From positions 29,237,306 to 29,301,305 of the forward strand of contig OZ022242.1 in the NCBI GenBank assembly GCA_963978895.1: a stretch of 64,000 nucleotides of DNA, read 5' to 3'. Within the stretch, counting starts at the first letter, position 1. Each line of letters begins with the position of its first letter. Shown piece after piece: positions 33,413 to 44,786 of the stretch. This stretch comes from Erpobdella octoculata. Its lineage: Eukaryota; Annelida; Clitellata; Hirudinida; Erpobdellidae. The position numbers were made by a program, and so were the translations under genes. The notes beneath the pieces were generated by a model that did no database searches, was not told the DNA's origin, and was given only the letters and a program-made list of their open reading frames with translations.

Positions 33413-33661
33413 TGTTAAGTTTTCAAGTTTATTAGATCTGCAAAAGAATACAAACAACAACCGATATCGAGAAGCACGTTTATAATCGGACAAAAGAAAA
33501 GAACCCACAAACAGTTAGAACCAAAACATATTCAACATAGATATCAGCATAGAGTCAAAAATAACATTTAAGTTCACTAGAAAATTATAGTTTCTTAATA
33601 AAATCTCAACACTTTCTCATTTTATAAAAAACATAATGTGAACTCGAACATAAATGTTACA
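33413..33661 (-). repeat. Copia 3' LTR (boundaries inferred)
   Basis: On the minus strand TGTAACATTT...CTTAACA, 249 bp, right after RNase H coding. The partner LTR is lost, so boundaries rest on the TG...CA ends and on the point where Helitron coding begins. Confidence 0.5.
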
Positions 33662-33680
33662 TAAGTCCCATCATGCATAA

Positions 33681-34923
33681 TTACTGCTTGAGCCTTGGTC
33701 CCAACATCGGCTTTGTTAAGGCATCAGCAACTTGCAATTCTGTCTTGACACGATCTACTGTAAGTTCTCCTTCTGAGACCTTTTCTCTAACAAAGAAATG
33801 TCTAATATGTATGTGCTTTGTACGTCTGTGAAGTTTTGGGTTATGTGCCAAACAAACCGCTGTTTTATTGTCAACTAAAATGTCTGGCTTTTTCTTTAAT
33901 TCAACAACGTCGTTCAACAATGTTTGAGCCATACTACTTCACGAGCTGCTTCACTTGCTGCAACGATCTCTGTTTCAGTAGTGGAGATGGCGACTGAGGT
34001 TTGACGCTGACTAGACCTGCTGACCTTGTCCTCCGCCAAACATGCATAAAACCCCTGATGTTGATTTTTCACTTGAATGTCTCTTCCATGATCAGCATCA
34101 CTGTAGGCTGTCAATGGATTGTTTTGTCTAGACTCATAAACAATACCAATGTTCACTGTACTTTGCAGATAACGGAAAATTTGCTTAACCTGAGTAACAT
34201 TTCTTTGGTTAGGGTTTTCCAAACTCCTGGATGCTATTCCAACTGCATAAGCAATATCTGGCCTTGTTCCCGTCATCAAGTACGTCAGGGCACCAACCTC
34301 TGATCTCTAAGGAAATTTCACATCTTCCTTCTTAGTTTCATTTCTACTCAAATCCTTCTCAGATTTCGTAATCGGGGTTGAGCAGGGTCGACATCGACTA
34401 ACTCCAAATTTTTTCCAGTATCTTCTTCGTGTACGATGACTGACTGACTTTAATGTTTCCTTCTACATCTTGATTAATCTCTAATCCAAGGAAATATGAT
34501 GCAGGTTTTGCAGTAACTTTAAATTCCGACTTTAACTCTTTTTCAAATTCTTGTAGTTGAACCACGTTTAAGTTTACATGCTTTTTCTGAATTATCTTTG
34601 AATTTCTCAGGTTGCTCCATATAAATTTCTTCATCTAGTTTTCTGTACAAAAATGCAGTAGAGACATCAAACTGCATGAGTGACCTTTCCTCACTTGCAA
34701 CAACACTTAACAACGTTCTTATAGTTGCACTTCTGACCACAGGACTAAAAGTTTCTTCATAATCAATGCCTTTTTTATGTGAGAAACCTTTTATTACAAG
34801 CCTGGCTTGGATTGTTCTTGATCTTGTTGACCCATTTACATGATTACGACCTTTACGACCTTTAGGAGGACACTCCAAGTCCCATGTTTGGTTTTTCTTT
34901 AATGACTCCATTTCACTGTTCAT
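33681..34923 (-). pseudogene. Copia reverse transcriptase and RNase H, RT active site deleted
   Basis: RT fragment 34543-34923 has KARLVIKGFSHKKGIDYEET-type sequence and SLMQFDVSTAFLYRKLDEEI, ending KACKLKR. The reading resumes in another frame with LQEFEKELKSEFKVTAKPAS and FLGLEINQD. The segment that should contain GLKQ...YVDD between these is missing, so the catalytic loop is deleted at about 34560. RNase H follows with TGTRPDIAYAVGIASR, YSDADHGRD, then ILVDNKTAVCLAHNPKLHRR and TKHIHIRHFFVRE. It ends near 33684 at PRLKQ. Frame changes near 34300 and 33920 separate the parts. Confidence 0.85.
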
Positions 34924-34966
34924 AATTTTTAACTATTCATCTTTATTTTTACTGTGAACGGCATCT

Positions 34967-36294
34967 TCATAGCTTTCTGGTTATAATGCAATCGTCATAG
35001 CGGGATGGTTTCTGAATATTCTTCCTGTCCCGCAAAACCATACCTTTGGTCTTCTGGTTACAACAATCCGGTTCAACGTTTTTGTCAGTCGAAATAGAAC
35101 TACTACTGAAAATATCTTTAAAATTTTCTTCCTTCAAAAATATTATTATTCTCAGGAAAAATTTCTTCTTGTAGATCAATAACATTAGACTTGATAACTT
35201 TTTCATCAAAAACAACGTCTCTTGATCAAATCTTATTTCCTTGTTGAACACAAATTTTGTAGCCTTCATCGCCTTCATATCCAACAAGAATACTTTTCGT
35301 AGCTTTAGTATCGAATTTTCTTCTTTTCTGATAGGAATATGAACATAAGCTGTGCTACCAATAACTCGAGGATGTTTTGTCTTAGGTTTCTTGTTAAACC
35401 ACAATTCATAAGGTGATTTTCCTTCTATAGATGATGGTCCAGTTCTATTGAAAATGCAAGCAGCAGTATTAATCAGTTCAGCCCAAAGCGCCTGCGGCAG
35501 TTCTTCATGAGCCAACCTCATAGCTCTAGCAGCTTTAACTATTGTTTGATTTTCACGCTCACTGCAACGATTTTGTTGCGGCGTATATGTCATAGTTAAA
35601 CGCTGTCGAACCCTTTCTTTTTTGCAATATTGATTTCACTTCTTTGTTGTCAAATTCGCTTCCATTGTCACTTAAATATTCAAAAACCTTATGACCAGTT
35701 GTTCTCGACTCTGCAAGAATTTGTCAAAGTTTCTGAGATACTTGAGACTTTTCTTTTAGGAAATAAACAAACCGATAACCACTAAAATCATCTTTAAATA
35801 GAACAAAGTATCAAAAATTGAAAAATGAGAAGCAAGATGGACCACAGGCATCAGCATAAATTAGTTCTCCTGGTCTTGATGCCCTCACTCTTGTTTCGAA
35901 CTTTAATCTATGTAGCTTTCCATAGACACACTCTTGACATAGTTCAATGTCTATATCATCATCAATGTTCAATTCTCGTTTAATAACCATTTTAACATGT
36001 TTCTTGTTTTGATGTCCCATTCATTCATGATATAACTGTAATGCATCTTTATCATCAAAAAAATTTACTTCGGTATCAGAATTAAATGGTCGAACAGTTT
36101 TGGCTGTAAATTTTTCTTCTTATTGATAATTAAATGACAACTTTTTGAAGTAGAAACAAAAGAACTATTTCTGTTTTTATCTTGCGCTGCAGTTACGGAA
36201 AACGAATTTCTTTTAACTTATGGTACATACCGAACATCAGTAAATTCTACTGTCTGCCATTTGTTATTCACTTTCACTTGAAGTTGAACAACAC
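34967..36294 (-). pseudogene. Copia GAG-pre-integrase and integrase
   Basis: From the right: fragments NSSFVSTSKSCHLIIN and HYSYIMNEW lead to MGHQNKKHVKMVIKRELNID, CQECVYGKLHRLKFET and GELIYADACGP. These are the GAG-pre-integrase domain and the first catalytic Asp of integrase. A stretch near 35600-35810 is shifted (second Asp region SDNGSEFDNKEV-like in another frame). It resumes with TYTPQQNRCSERENQTIVKA (third catalytic residue Glu) and FNRTGPSSIEGKSPYELWFN. At least three shifts. The insertion of hAT-A ends the reading at 36294. Confidence 0.82.
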
Positions 36295-36542
36295 CAGTGT
36301 TGGGTAGGATTTGAAATCAAATGATTTCAAATCACGATTTCAAATCAAAATATTGATTTTTGATTTGAAATCATTTTGCAAAGTTTAATTATGATTTTGA
36401 TTTGAAATCATTTTTTGACGATTTTCGATTTTATTTTAATATTCGAAAATCAAAATCATACCATATTTTTTCTATGCTGCTATTTCTATGCCAAGCCAAC
36501 AATCGCTTTGAGCGGTAATTTATACAAATAGTTTTTAACAAC

Positions 36543-36728
36543 ATGGCAGATAGTATAGATTGCGATTTGAATTACGTAAGAATGTGTAATTTGCCTTCGT
36601 TACTTGATGGTAATTTTTTTAAAATAACTAGCGGGAAAGGTGACAGAGTGGTAGCTAAGTGTGTTAATTGCGCTAAGTCAATTTCAGGATCAAAATTTTC
36701 TTGGTCATTTGAAGGTAACGTGTTATAA
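36543..36728 (+). pseudogene. hAT-A transposase N-terminal exon-like fragment
   Basis: 61 codons from ATG 36543: MADSIDCDLNYVRMCNLPSL and then FFKITSGKGDRVVAKCVNCA. The Cys pair CVNC followed by a polar segment resembles the start of a BED-type zinc finger, normal at hAT N-termini. The His pair is not reached before the stop at 36726-36728; GTAACG at 36715 could be a splice donor. The C-terminal part is at 42481-42735. Confidence 0.55.
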
Positions 36729-37519
36729 TTATACTATAATAGATACTTTTCTAACGAACAATTATTTTATTAAATCAAATACGTTGCTATCTTAATATGT
36801 CGAAAACTCAAATGCAGTTGAATTTTGTTGATTTTAATATTTAAAGGACGAGCGTCATATCTGTGTCAGCCAGTGGCGTAGCTAGGGTTTTCTGCGCCCG
36901 GGGACAAAACACAAAATCTGCGCCCCCTACATAAAATATAATAACTGTCGTACTCAGTATTTGCATGTAGGCTACAGTCTCTGGCGCCTATATACATGCA
37001 TTTCAGTGTATTTAAATTTCTATATGCATATTGCACCCAGGGCCGGATTAAGGGACGAGTGGGCCTGAGGCTACAAATTTGGAGTGGGCCTATTTTAACA
37101 AAAATTCATTTTTACGATTGAAAAATTCAATGGATTTGTTTTCTTAATTTCATTTCTTTAGTGGTAACCTCTACCCCACCATCATTTCTGATTCCAGCTA
37201 GGTCGTACTTAATTAGAAAGTTTACATCTGAATGCTCTAGAGTAGTCTCATAAAAAGCGCTATACAAGTTTTCATTGACCAACTCAAAAAAGTTGAATAC
37301 TTTTTATATATCATATTCAGGCAACAATCTTTCAGTAATTATCATAAAAAAATTTACAATGGAAAAATATATAAAAAAACTTATAAAAGTAAAGAATATA
37401 ATTTGTCAACGAAACGTGAATAATTTCTAAAAAAAATCAGTTTCTATGAATTTGAAAAATAAAATGTATAAGAGTCTTTCAGTTAATATTTGCGTTAAAC
37501 ACTTGTTAATATACATTAA

Positions 37520-39587
37520 CTTTCCGGGATTTTTGACTGGCAAATTTGTCAATAGCAGAATCAAAATCAAGTTGTTGAAGTAACCTATTTTCTATGCACA
37601 GCAGAGATAAGGCATTTAAACGTTCTTGGCCCATAGTTGATCTTAAATCATTTTAATGAGCTTAAGTTGAGAGAATGAACGTTCGCCACTGCAGTTGCTC
37701 ACCATTAAACATAGATAAAAGATACATTCGCAGTGCAATTGAAACATTTGGAAAAGCAGCAACAAGTCCATGTTTATTTATAAATAAAAACATTTGTAGT
37801 TCTCCACTATTATTTAAACAATTTTCTTCAATAGATTTACTTTCATCGCTAAACTGTTTAAACAATGCAACAAACTGAACAATTTCATCTGAGAACTGAG
37901 GCTCAAGGTCTTCATGGTATATTTCTACTAAATGTGCAGCTTTGGCTCGCAAATCATTAGATGTTAAGGTATTAACATGAGACAAAAAACCAAATCTGTC
38001 GTCGATAAGACAGTACGCAGAGATTCTCTGACTCATTGCAGATAATAACTTGTCAATAATAGGAAGAAATGTGTGTATTTTAAATTTGTTTGAAGGTGAC
38101 AATCCGGCATCTACATCCTCTGCATCATGATAGTCCCATTTCCTGTTTCTCTTGATTTGTCTTTTATGTTCTTCATGATAAGTCTCATTTTTGTATATAA
38201 TTTTGCATTTCTCTTCTATTTCATTAAATTGAGAACGAAGCTGTTGAATACAAGTTTTTAAGAATTTCAACATTTTGGTAGCTGTACTAACATCCAATTT
38301 AGAACTTTGAAGATATTTGCTTGTTTTGTTAAATTTTTCTAATATTGTTGACCAAATATGAACCATAAGTCTAGTTTCTAATCTGACAGTCGTTTCAACG
38401 TTGGTATGCCTAAAGGAGTAAATCCAGACATAAGTAGATTCCAGCGATGTGTTGAAGCAGAGAAAAATGTAAAACGGCTTTGAACAAATTGAAAAAATGA
38501 AACTGCAACTGGGCAACTGTCAACTGCATTCTGTCCAATAAGATTCAAGGAATGTCCACAGCATGGAACGTATTCTGCCAAATTATTTGATTTACGAATC
38601 CAGGCTTGCATACCATTGTACTTTCCACTCATATTAAAGGCATTATTGTACGATTGTCCTCTGCAGTTAGCAATGCTAATGCCATTCTCTTCTAGAAATG
38701 TAAGTAATACCTTTGCCAGGCTCTCGCCAGTATGCTCATATATTGGAACAAATTTTATGAAACGTTCAACTGGTCCGCTTACTATAACATATCGTATTAT
38801 CAGTGTTAGTTGATCTAAATGTGAAACATCAGGTGTTGAGTCAACTGACACTGAATAATATTTAGCATCTTTAATTTCTTTTATGATTTGTTTCATTAAT
38901 TCATCACTTATAATTAAAACAAATTCATCACAAATTGTTGATGATAAATATGATATGTGTCCTCTTCCTTTGTTAGCGTGCTGCTGGAGGTGTTCTGCGA
39001 GAAATGGGTCATACTCTGCCAGTAACTCCAAACATGCTAAATAATTACCATTGTTTACAGATCCAACGATCTCATCATTTCCACGAAAAGCTAGACCTCT
39101 CGATTATAATAATTTAATTACACTTAAAATCCTTTTCAGTAGCTGACGCCAATAGTTTTTCTCAGATAAATGCTGCTCTACAAGACTTTTATCTATTTGT
39201 TTTGCAGTAGTTTTTATAGAAACAATTTTTTCTATAGGTACAACTTCTGTGCAAAGCACTAACTTCATGTCGACATAAATCTCTAGCTGCATTTTTCCAA
39301 TTAGAATAACCACTAGTGGCTAACAGTGATGATTCGTCATTTTTTGCAAATAGTTTGCAGTTACCACAAAATAATTTACCAGTTTTTGGAGAATAACAAA
39401 GCCAATCTTGTTGAATTTTCTCACCATTCATTTGGTCTCGAAAAAACAATGATTTTGAACATCGACGTGTAAATGTCTCACCAGGAAATACATTTTCAGA
39501 TGCGCTAAAATCGCTTTCAATGTTTTGATAACTTGTGATTCCTTTTAAACAGATAAAATCTCGCAAACCATCAGTAACTTTCCACAT
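37520..39587 (-). pseudogene. hAT-C transposase (TTF zinc finger, DUF4371, dimerisation domain)
   Basis: From the right: 39104-39587 reads as a TTF-type zinc finger (DWLCYSPKTGKLFCGNCKLF) with ARDLCRHEVSALHR. 38378-39031 carries the DUF4371 core: YDPFLAEHLQQHANKGRGHI, YYSVSVDSTPDVSHLDQLTL (catalytic Asp of the RNase H-like fold), CRGQSYNNAFNMSGKYNGMQ and CCGHSLNLIGQNA. 37662-38516 continues with the helical region. The C-terminal hAT dimerisation block (SNCSGERSF-like) extends to about 37520 in shifted frames. Frame changes near 39200, 38400 and 37670 and stops near 37640 inactivate it. Proteins of this type are annotated as zinc finger MYM-type protein 1-like. Confidence 0.88.
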
Positions 39588-39639
39588 TCCTACATCATCG
39601 GGAAATTCTCAATCAACTTCTACACGGATCTCTTCTAAC

Positions 39640-39998
39640 GTGTGTGAAGTTAGCCTCGAGGCATGCAATGCTAATTAAAAAAAAATGCTTGCCCTGGGGC
39701 TATGCTATACATTGTTGGATGGGGTCTAAAAAATGAAATCGAATGGTATATTTGGATTGTCTTCGGTTCAACAAATAAAAAAGTTATAAGCGAAAAACGA
39801 CGATTTTCCGCCGAAAATTGCATGAAATCAACATTGGCTCTTCTTTAGAAAATCGAATTTGTTTTAAACTGCTGCCCTGGGTATATCCGAGACGCTTGTT
39901 TTTAGATAATTCAATATCAAATCCAACAATATAACTTTCGCTTCTCAAAGTTAATAAATAAAAAAGTTATCGAATAAAACGTCAGACCGTATACCATT
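39640..39998. repeat. Copy of the 8.3-kb fold-back repeat arm
   Basis: The segment from GTGTGAAGTTAGCCTCGAGG through GCCCTGGGGCTATGCTATAC to GTTATCGAATAAAACGTC matches 8288-8645 with few differences. It lies just outside the hAT-C transposase N-terminus. Confidence 0.85.
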
Positions 39999-40404
39999 TT
40001 AAAAAAATACGATAAAAGAGGTTTTCACGTTTTCAAAGTTCTTTAAGCTAGCATTTTAATTTTTTCAGTGGTGGGCCTGAGGCTACAGCCTCCATAGCCT
40101 CCGCCTTAATACGGCCCTGATTGCACCTTACATCATAATTGTATTATTCTTTCTTAGTTTTTACTATTATACTGTTTTTCTTACAATTAGTGACAATTAC
40201 AAAATATTAATGAATATGATTACGTATATAATTAGATTCTTTCGATTTATTTTCCAGTAGTTTTTATAATTCTGTATTTTTCTTTTCCGCTGAGTCAGAA
40301 GTGCGAAAGAAAAATGATAAAATTTAAAAGCAAAACAACAGATAGGTATTGTCTAAAATTGTGGTTAAAAATGAGCTGAGTTTTAAACAAAATTTATTTT
40401 TCTT

Positions 40405-41328
40405 GATTTTACTGCAGCAAACTGGTTAATTATATCATCAAAATCAATCTGTTCAAGAACTTCCTTCTCCACACTCATTAGGGCCAGATCGCTAAGTCTA
40501 TCTTATCCCATGGATGCTCGAAGGTAGGAAAGAATTATTTTTAATTTACTGAAGGATCGCTCACAGCTGGCAATCGTGACAGCTATGGTAAGAAGGATTT
40601 GTAGAGCAACACGCAATGAACGACAAGAGTTCTGAAGGAGTCTTTGGTGCAGTATCCTGGCGGGTCGGTGCTAGGTTAGCTGAGTTGGTAGAGCGTTAGC
40701 CTTGAATGTGAAAGCTTCACGGTTCGACTCCCACTCACTGCCTAGTAGCCCATGTCAACGGAAAACTTAGCGGGTAAAATCGTTCTCTCCGTGGGGCATG
40801 TAAAAAAACAGCGCCTTTGAACAAAGCGGAAAAGACGCTCAATAAATTATCAATCATATCATATCATCATATGGTCTCAAGGAGCATTCTGCAGTCACAT
40901 ATTTCATTTAATAACTCAATTCCTTTAACATCCGAGTCAGAAAAATTTCCAAATTCAATACAATGATGACGGAGACTGTCTAGATCTTTGTCATTCAAAA
41001 GTTTGTCTACATCAAGTAAGAATCCGAATTTGAAGTTCAGATCTTTGAGACGAGTAAACCTTGTTGTCATCTCCTGTTGAAGTCGATCTAAAATACTCTT
41101 CATGATCCAAACAATTTCTTCTTCTGCCGAAAGTCCTGCATCTCGGGCAAGTTCTCCAGGCATCTTTCTCCGTCGTCTGATTCTACTTTCTACAGCAACA
41201 CCCCATAGCTCACATATTTCCTTTGCTTTTAGCACTGAGTCATGGCTGGATGCATACCGATGCTGTCGCATCCTCCCAGCCTGTTCAATGTGTATTGTGT
41301 AAATTTGTTTGTATAAGAAAAATTTCAT
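40405..41328 (-). pseudogene. hAT-B transposase (ZMYM-like), C-terminal part split by a SINE
   Basis: 41328-40867 gives AKEICELWGVAVESRIRRRR, KMPGELARDAG and FKFGFLLDVDKLLNDKDLDS, ending CDCRMLLETI. After the SINE, 40405-40650 in the minus frame has VTIASCERSFSKLKIILSYL, a TAA stop at 40503-40505, and DRLSDLALMSVEKEVLEQID. The CERSFSKLK block is the hAT C-terminal dimerisation motif. The N-terminal zinc finger and most of the catalytic region are absent, so hAT-B is a deletion derivative. Confidence 0.82.
40660..40870 (+). repeat. tRNA-derived SINE
   Basis: A pol III A box TAGCTGAGTTGG at 40677-40688 and B box GGTTCGACTCC at 40721-40731 are spaced as in a tRNA. They are followed by a tRNA-unrelated body and a tail of TCATATCATATCATCATA. 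The tRNA-like 5' part lacks a clean acceptor stem, so it is a SINE head and not a functional tRNA gene. Confidence 0.82.
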
Positions 41329-41921
41329 TCCACTGCTGCAGGCACATAACAGAGTTATTACTGTGCACTCAGTGCTACATATTTCTCAAAACAGATTTTA
41401 CTAGTTTATATTCATAATTGTAATACATAGACTCAGTTTAATAGTGCTATTATTAAGTCCCGAGTCCAATGTCCATGTGCCATACTAAGGAAGATTATCT
41501 ACATTATCATCCATTTCTCCAGCAGCCCGTTGGTCCCGTGAGACAAAAACGAAACTAAAATTAGTAGTAGCAGTTATGTGTAGGCGGCTACACTGACTAA
41601 CCCAATGTAGCTATACCTCGGATATACTATATAGAGCATAATCTATACAAGCTTTTAACTGCACTGCTTGACTTGACCTGCACTGTTCTAAAGGAGAGTC
41701 ATAGAAATTGCTAGGTAAAGCAAAAGAATAATAAAAAAAAATTTGGTCACTGATATTGCGCCCCCCCAGCCCTGCGCCCGGGGACAACTGTTCCCCCTGC
41801 CCCCCCTCCCTACGCCACTGGTGTCAGCTACTGCTGATGGACTCAAAAGTCAAAGCTTGGAACGAATTGATAATGACTACGGCTACTATGATGACCAGTG
41901 TTCTTCACAGACCATCGGTAC

Positions 41922-42477
41922 CATATATATAGAATAAATATATTGGAGATGAGCAGGTTTTGAGTGAGATGCCAAGATGGCCTCCGAAAAAACGATTTAG
42001 AGTCTTTTGGATCCATGAATATTCATTATTTGTATTAATCTATTTTTGGTACGACAGCGGAGACTAAACTCCGGTTTGTAAGAAACAGAAACGTCGATTT
42101 CTTTTAGCTAAAAGTAGTTGATATGAGCTTTATTTTAATTTAACGCGATATCCGACATAAAAAATATACAATTCTAATTTACCGATAACACAGGCGACGT
42201 TAAATAGACATAAATAGACCATCGAACTAGAGATTACGCAAATAAAATTCAATGTCAACTGAAATTTTTATAAAAAAAAATTTGTTAATTTGTATAAAGT
42301 TAAAAATTTATTTTCTACATAAAAAATTCTTTTTTTTCTATTAAAAAATACTTGATTAAGTTACTATACTGTTGTAACTCTCAGTTCTTCGTTTCGGATC
42401 TCCGGTCTACTAGGCTGCCTCGCTAAAAGCCTTCCTAAACAACAGGCGGGCCGATATATCTATTCTATATATATATG
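41922..42477 (-). mobile_element. 556-bp MITE (copy 2 of the 4275 element)
   Basis: Same family as 4275-4828 in opposite orientation. Exact 8-bp duplication ATCGGTAC at 41914-41921 and 42478-42485. It sits within the hAT-A transposase coding region. Confidence 0.92.
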
Positions 42478-42735
42478 ATCGGTACCTCTAACAATGTCTA
42501 CAACATTAAGATAAAAATGATGAACTCATTATCGGATGTTGACAGCACTTTTGCCATTTTTAGTTCATATGAATTGATTAAAAAAGTGTTCATACGATAT
42601 AATACAACACTGCCTTCGTCAGCTCCTGTCGAAAGACTGTTCAGTTCCGCCGGTTTAATTGAAACTCACAGAAGAAATAGTTTGACTGATTCAATATTTG
42701 AGAAATGTTTGCTTTTGAAGATGAATAAACTTTAG
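42478..42735 (+). pseudogene. hAT-A transposase C-terminal dimerisation domain
   Basis: The reading ends with YNTTLPSSAPVERLFSSAGL and THRRNSLTDSIFEKCLLLKM, stopping at TAG 42733-42735. The SxxxVERLFSxxG motif and the following RN/L block are the C-terminal dimerisation region of hAT transposases. Upstream coding (41829-41913) is separated from it by the MITE, and the central catalytic region was lost or displaced by hAT-B. Confidence 0.85.
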
Positions 42736-42995
42736 TCACATTTCATTGTTTAAGTGATTTTAGATCAAATTGTGTTAAAACATAATTTTATAGACAAAAT
42801 TATGTTAAATTAAACCATACAGTGTAATAATAATTTATAAAAAAAAATTTTGATTTGATGATTTGAAATCATTTTTAAAAGTGATTTTGATTTGAAATCA
42901 TTTTGTAATTAATGATTTTGATTTGAAATCATATTTTTCTTGACGATTTTGATTTTGATTTCAAATCATTTCAAAAATGATTTTACCCAGCACTG

Positions 42996-43296
42996 AACAA
43001 CAGCTTTTCCAACAGCATCTACTGTATTTCCATTTGCAACATGCAGTTTCTTCGGTTGAGAAAATCTGTCAAAACTCTGAAAGATGTTTTTTCTAAATAT
43101 CAGATGACACGTTGCACCATTGTCGAAAAACCATTCACCAGTATGTTCTGACTCATCAACAACAAAAACACTCGATTCCATTACAACCATTGAATCCTTT
43201 TTGACTTCACCATGATTGCTATTTCTTGGTTTTGGTGATTTGCCATCAGAATGCCATTTCTCAAAATTTTTGACAAAGTGTCCTGGTGCTTTGCAG
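42996..43296 (-). pseudogene. Copia Gag zinc knuckle and protease start
   Basis: From the right: CCKAPGHFVKNFEKWHSDGK is a CCHC zinc knuckle whose last Cys is replaced by Phe. Then SVFVVDESEHTGEWFFDNGA gives the protease region with FDNGATCHLIFRK (DNGA instead of the usual DSGA/DTGA). It continues VANGNTVDAVGKAVVQ to the hAT-A junction. The loss of a zinc ligand and the altered protease triad mark decay. Confidence 0.78.
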
Positions 43297-43690
43297 CAGT
43301 GATTATTTCGTTAACGTAAATAGAAATTAAAACGATAATTATTAATTTTTGTAAACGAAAACTAGAATAGAAACTCAAAAAGAAACTGAAATAAAAATTT
43401 GTTATAGCGAAATAGAAATAAAAATTAATTTTTTTCAAAACGAAATAGAAATAGAAATACAAAATAATTTGTTAAAATGAAATAAAAATTAAAAATAATT
43501 ATTAAAAACAATATGTAATTTTGCTTCTATGGTACTTCATTTACGATTGTTTATTCCTTTTCTATTGTATTCGTGTTTTGGTTTGTCGTTATTTATTGAG
43601 TCAGAAATGTCGAAAGCTGGCGTTGGTTTGTCAAAAACGTTTGCTGGTTGTAAACGCGGAAGTTTAGTTTGGAATTATTTTAAATACTAA
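43297..43690 (+). mobile_element. hAT-D left end and 27-codon transposase start
   Basis: Terminus CAGTGATTATTTCGTTAACG is followed by an AT-rich block of repeated AAATAGAAATAAAAATTA. A short ORF then begins at 43607: MSKAGVGLSKTFAGCKRGSL, VWNYFKY, stop 43688-43690. KRGSLVWNYF resembles the opening of a BED finger. The right end is not found. It truncates the Copia element. Confidence 0.5.
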
Positions 43691-44437
43691 AAGTAGCCCA
43701 TAAAAATGACGGATTTTTTTAAATCTCATTATACATTATTTTTAGATTGCAGTGCCATCTCTTTAGATTTTTAGGACTGACAGTGTAAAATTGCGTAATA
43801 ACTTTTATTACACGTCTGCACGCACCAATTTTAACAAAAAACTGCTGACTGCTGACCACCGTAGCCACCGCGTTACGCAAAATTGCTAACATACATACAT
43901 ACCGACATAGGAAATTATGCATGTAGGTGATGTCACTACAGAATAAAAGTGTTTGTCTAGCAAAAAAATATATTAGTAACGTCGATGTTGCCACTACTAA
44001 TATTCCGAACCAGACACAGATATTTTTTTTAGACGACAATTTATATAGCGCCGTATGCAGCAGAAGCAGCTTTAACGGTGCTTTACAATGTTGGCAACTT
44101 GCAGATAAGACTAACGGCGTATGCGGTGTTTTACGGCGCCGCTGGCAGCCCCGCATACTACTCGCTAGCTCCACAAGTGCACGAATGACTTTAACCCCCA
44201 ACCGAAATTGGTACTCATTTACGCAAGCTATCTAAATATATCAACGAAATACGTATATCTAGTGCTGGCCATGGCCAAGATGTGATACAGTTTTGGATTG
44301 CTCGGCAGTCTATATATCCGCAACTTTCCCTCTTGGCTTTGGACATACCGGCAGCACCTGCTTCACAGGCATATGTGTGTGGATAGAATTTTTTATTATG
44401 TGGCCTTTTGAGCGGAGAGAAGAGACAGACTGAAAAA
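43691..44437. other. Non-coding spacer
   Basis: No recognisable gene. CAGTGCCATCTCTTTAGATT at 43749 could be a worn DNA-transposon end. The 160-codon minus-strand open frame through it lacks any family signature. Confidence 0.4.
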
Positions 44438-44450
44438 AAAACTTAGAAAT

Positions 44451-44786
44451 ACTGTTGACCATGGAATCCTTATTGAGAGACTTGAAAAAACTCATGGCAT
44501 CTGTGGAGTTGTCTTAAAATGGATTATTTCATATTTAACTAACCGCACGCAACGGGTTAGTGTGGGTGGGAACTTGTCATTGTCCGTGTCGCTTAGTAGT
44601 GGAGTACCCCAGGGATCAGTCTTGGGCCCACTACTCTTTCTATTGTACACCACTGATTTACTTGAAATTATTCATCGTTCTGGACTCGAGGGACACTGCT
44701 ATGCCGACGACACCCAAACATATGTTCACTGCTCTGTTGATGATGCGGAGAATGTTCACCTTCGCTTATTGCCCTGCATAGAGAAC
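44451..44786 (+). pseudogene. L2-like LINE reverse transcriptase, part 1
   Basis: The frame starts at TVDHGILIERLEKTHGICG, continues SYLTNRTQRVSVGGNLS, SSGVPQGSVLGPLLFLLYTT and GHCYADDTQTYVH (catalytic YADD), and stops at the LTR insertion after CIEN. The endonuclease and N-terminal RT are missing through 5' truncation. Apart from the insertion there are no stops in this part. Confidence 0.87.

Larger units (their letters stand above)
37038..40119 (-). mobile_element. hAT-C, inserted in hAT-B
   Basis: Ends CAGGGCCGGATTAAGGGACG and ...CGCCTTAATACGGCCCTG. Exact 8-bp duplication ATTGCACC at 37030-37037 and 40120-40127. It encodes a TTF-finger/DUF4371 hAT transposase on the minus strand. An arm of the fold-back repeat lies at 39640-39998. 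Confidence 0.94.
36871..41820 (-). mobile_element. hAT-B, inserted in hAT-A
   Basis: Ends CAGTGGCGTAGCTAGGGTTT and ...CCCTCCCTACGCCACTG. Exact 8-bp duplication GTGTCAGC at 36863-36870 and 41821-41828. It encodes a ZMYM-like transposase on the minus strand and contains hAT-C (37038-40119) and a SINE (40660-40870). Confidence 0.93.
36295..42995 (+). mobile_element. hAT-A, outermost hAT of the nest
   Basis: Ends CAGTGTTGGGTAGGATTT and ...AAAATGATTTTACCCAGCACTG (42995). Target duplication AACAACAC/AACAACAG (36287-36294, 42996-43003; one mismatch). Subterminal arrays of ATTTGAAATCA repeats lie at both ends (36310-36440, 42845-42970). It encodes the ends of a hAT transposase, the middle being displaced by hAT-B and a MITE. 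Confidence 0.9.
33413..43296 (-). mobile_element. Ty1/Copia retrotransposon, split by nested hAT elements
   Basis: Minus-strand order from the right: Gag zinc knuckle and protease (42996-43296), [hAT-A 36295-42995], GAG-pre-integrase and integrase (34967-36294), RT (34398-34923), RNase H (33681-34279), 3' LTR (33413-33661). Integrase before RT is the Copia order. The reading GKAVVQ on one side and LQVKVNNKW on the other of hAT-A join in frame across an 8-bp duplication. The 5' LTR and most of Gag are lost at the hAT-D terminus at 43297. Many frameshifts and an RT deletion make it dead. Confidence 0.88.

Noticed and set aside
40674..40745. Candidate tRNA gene
   Set aside because: A and B boxes are good but the acceptor stem is not paired, and the sequence continues into a SINE body and tail.
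43719..44201. 160-codon minus-strand ORF
   Set aside because: No recognisable domain, no repeat context and an equally open opposite strand; treated as chance.
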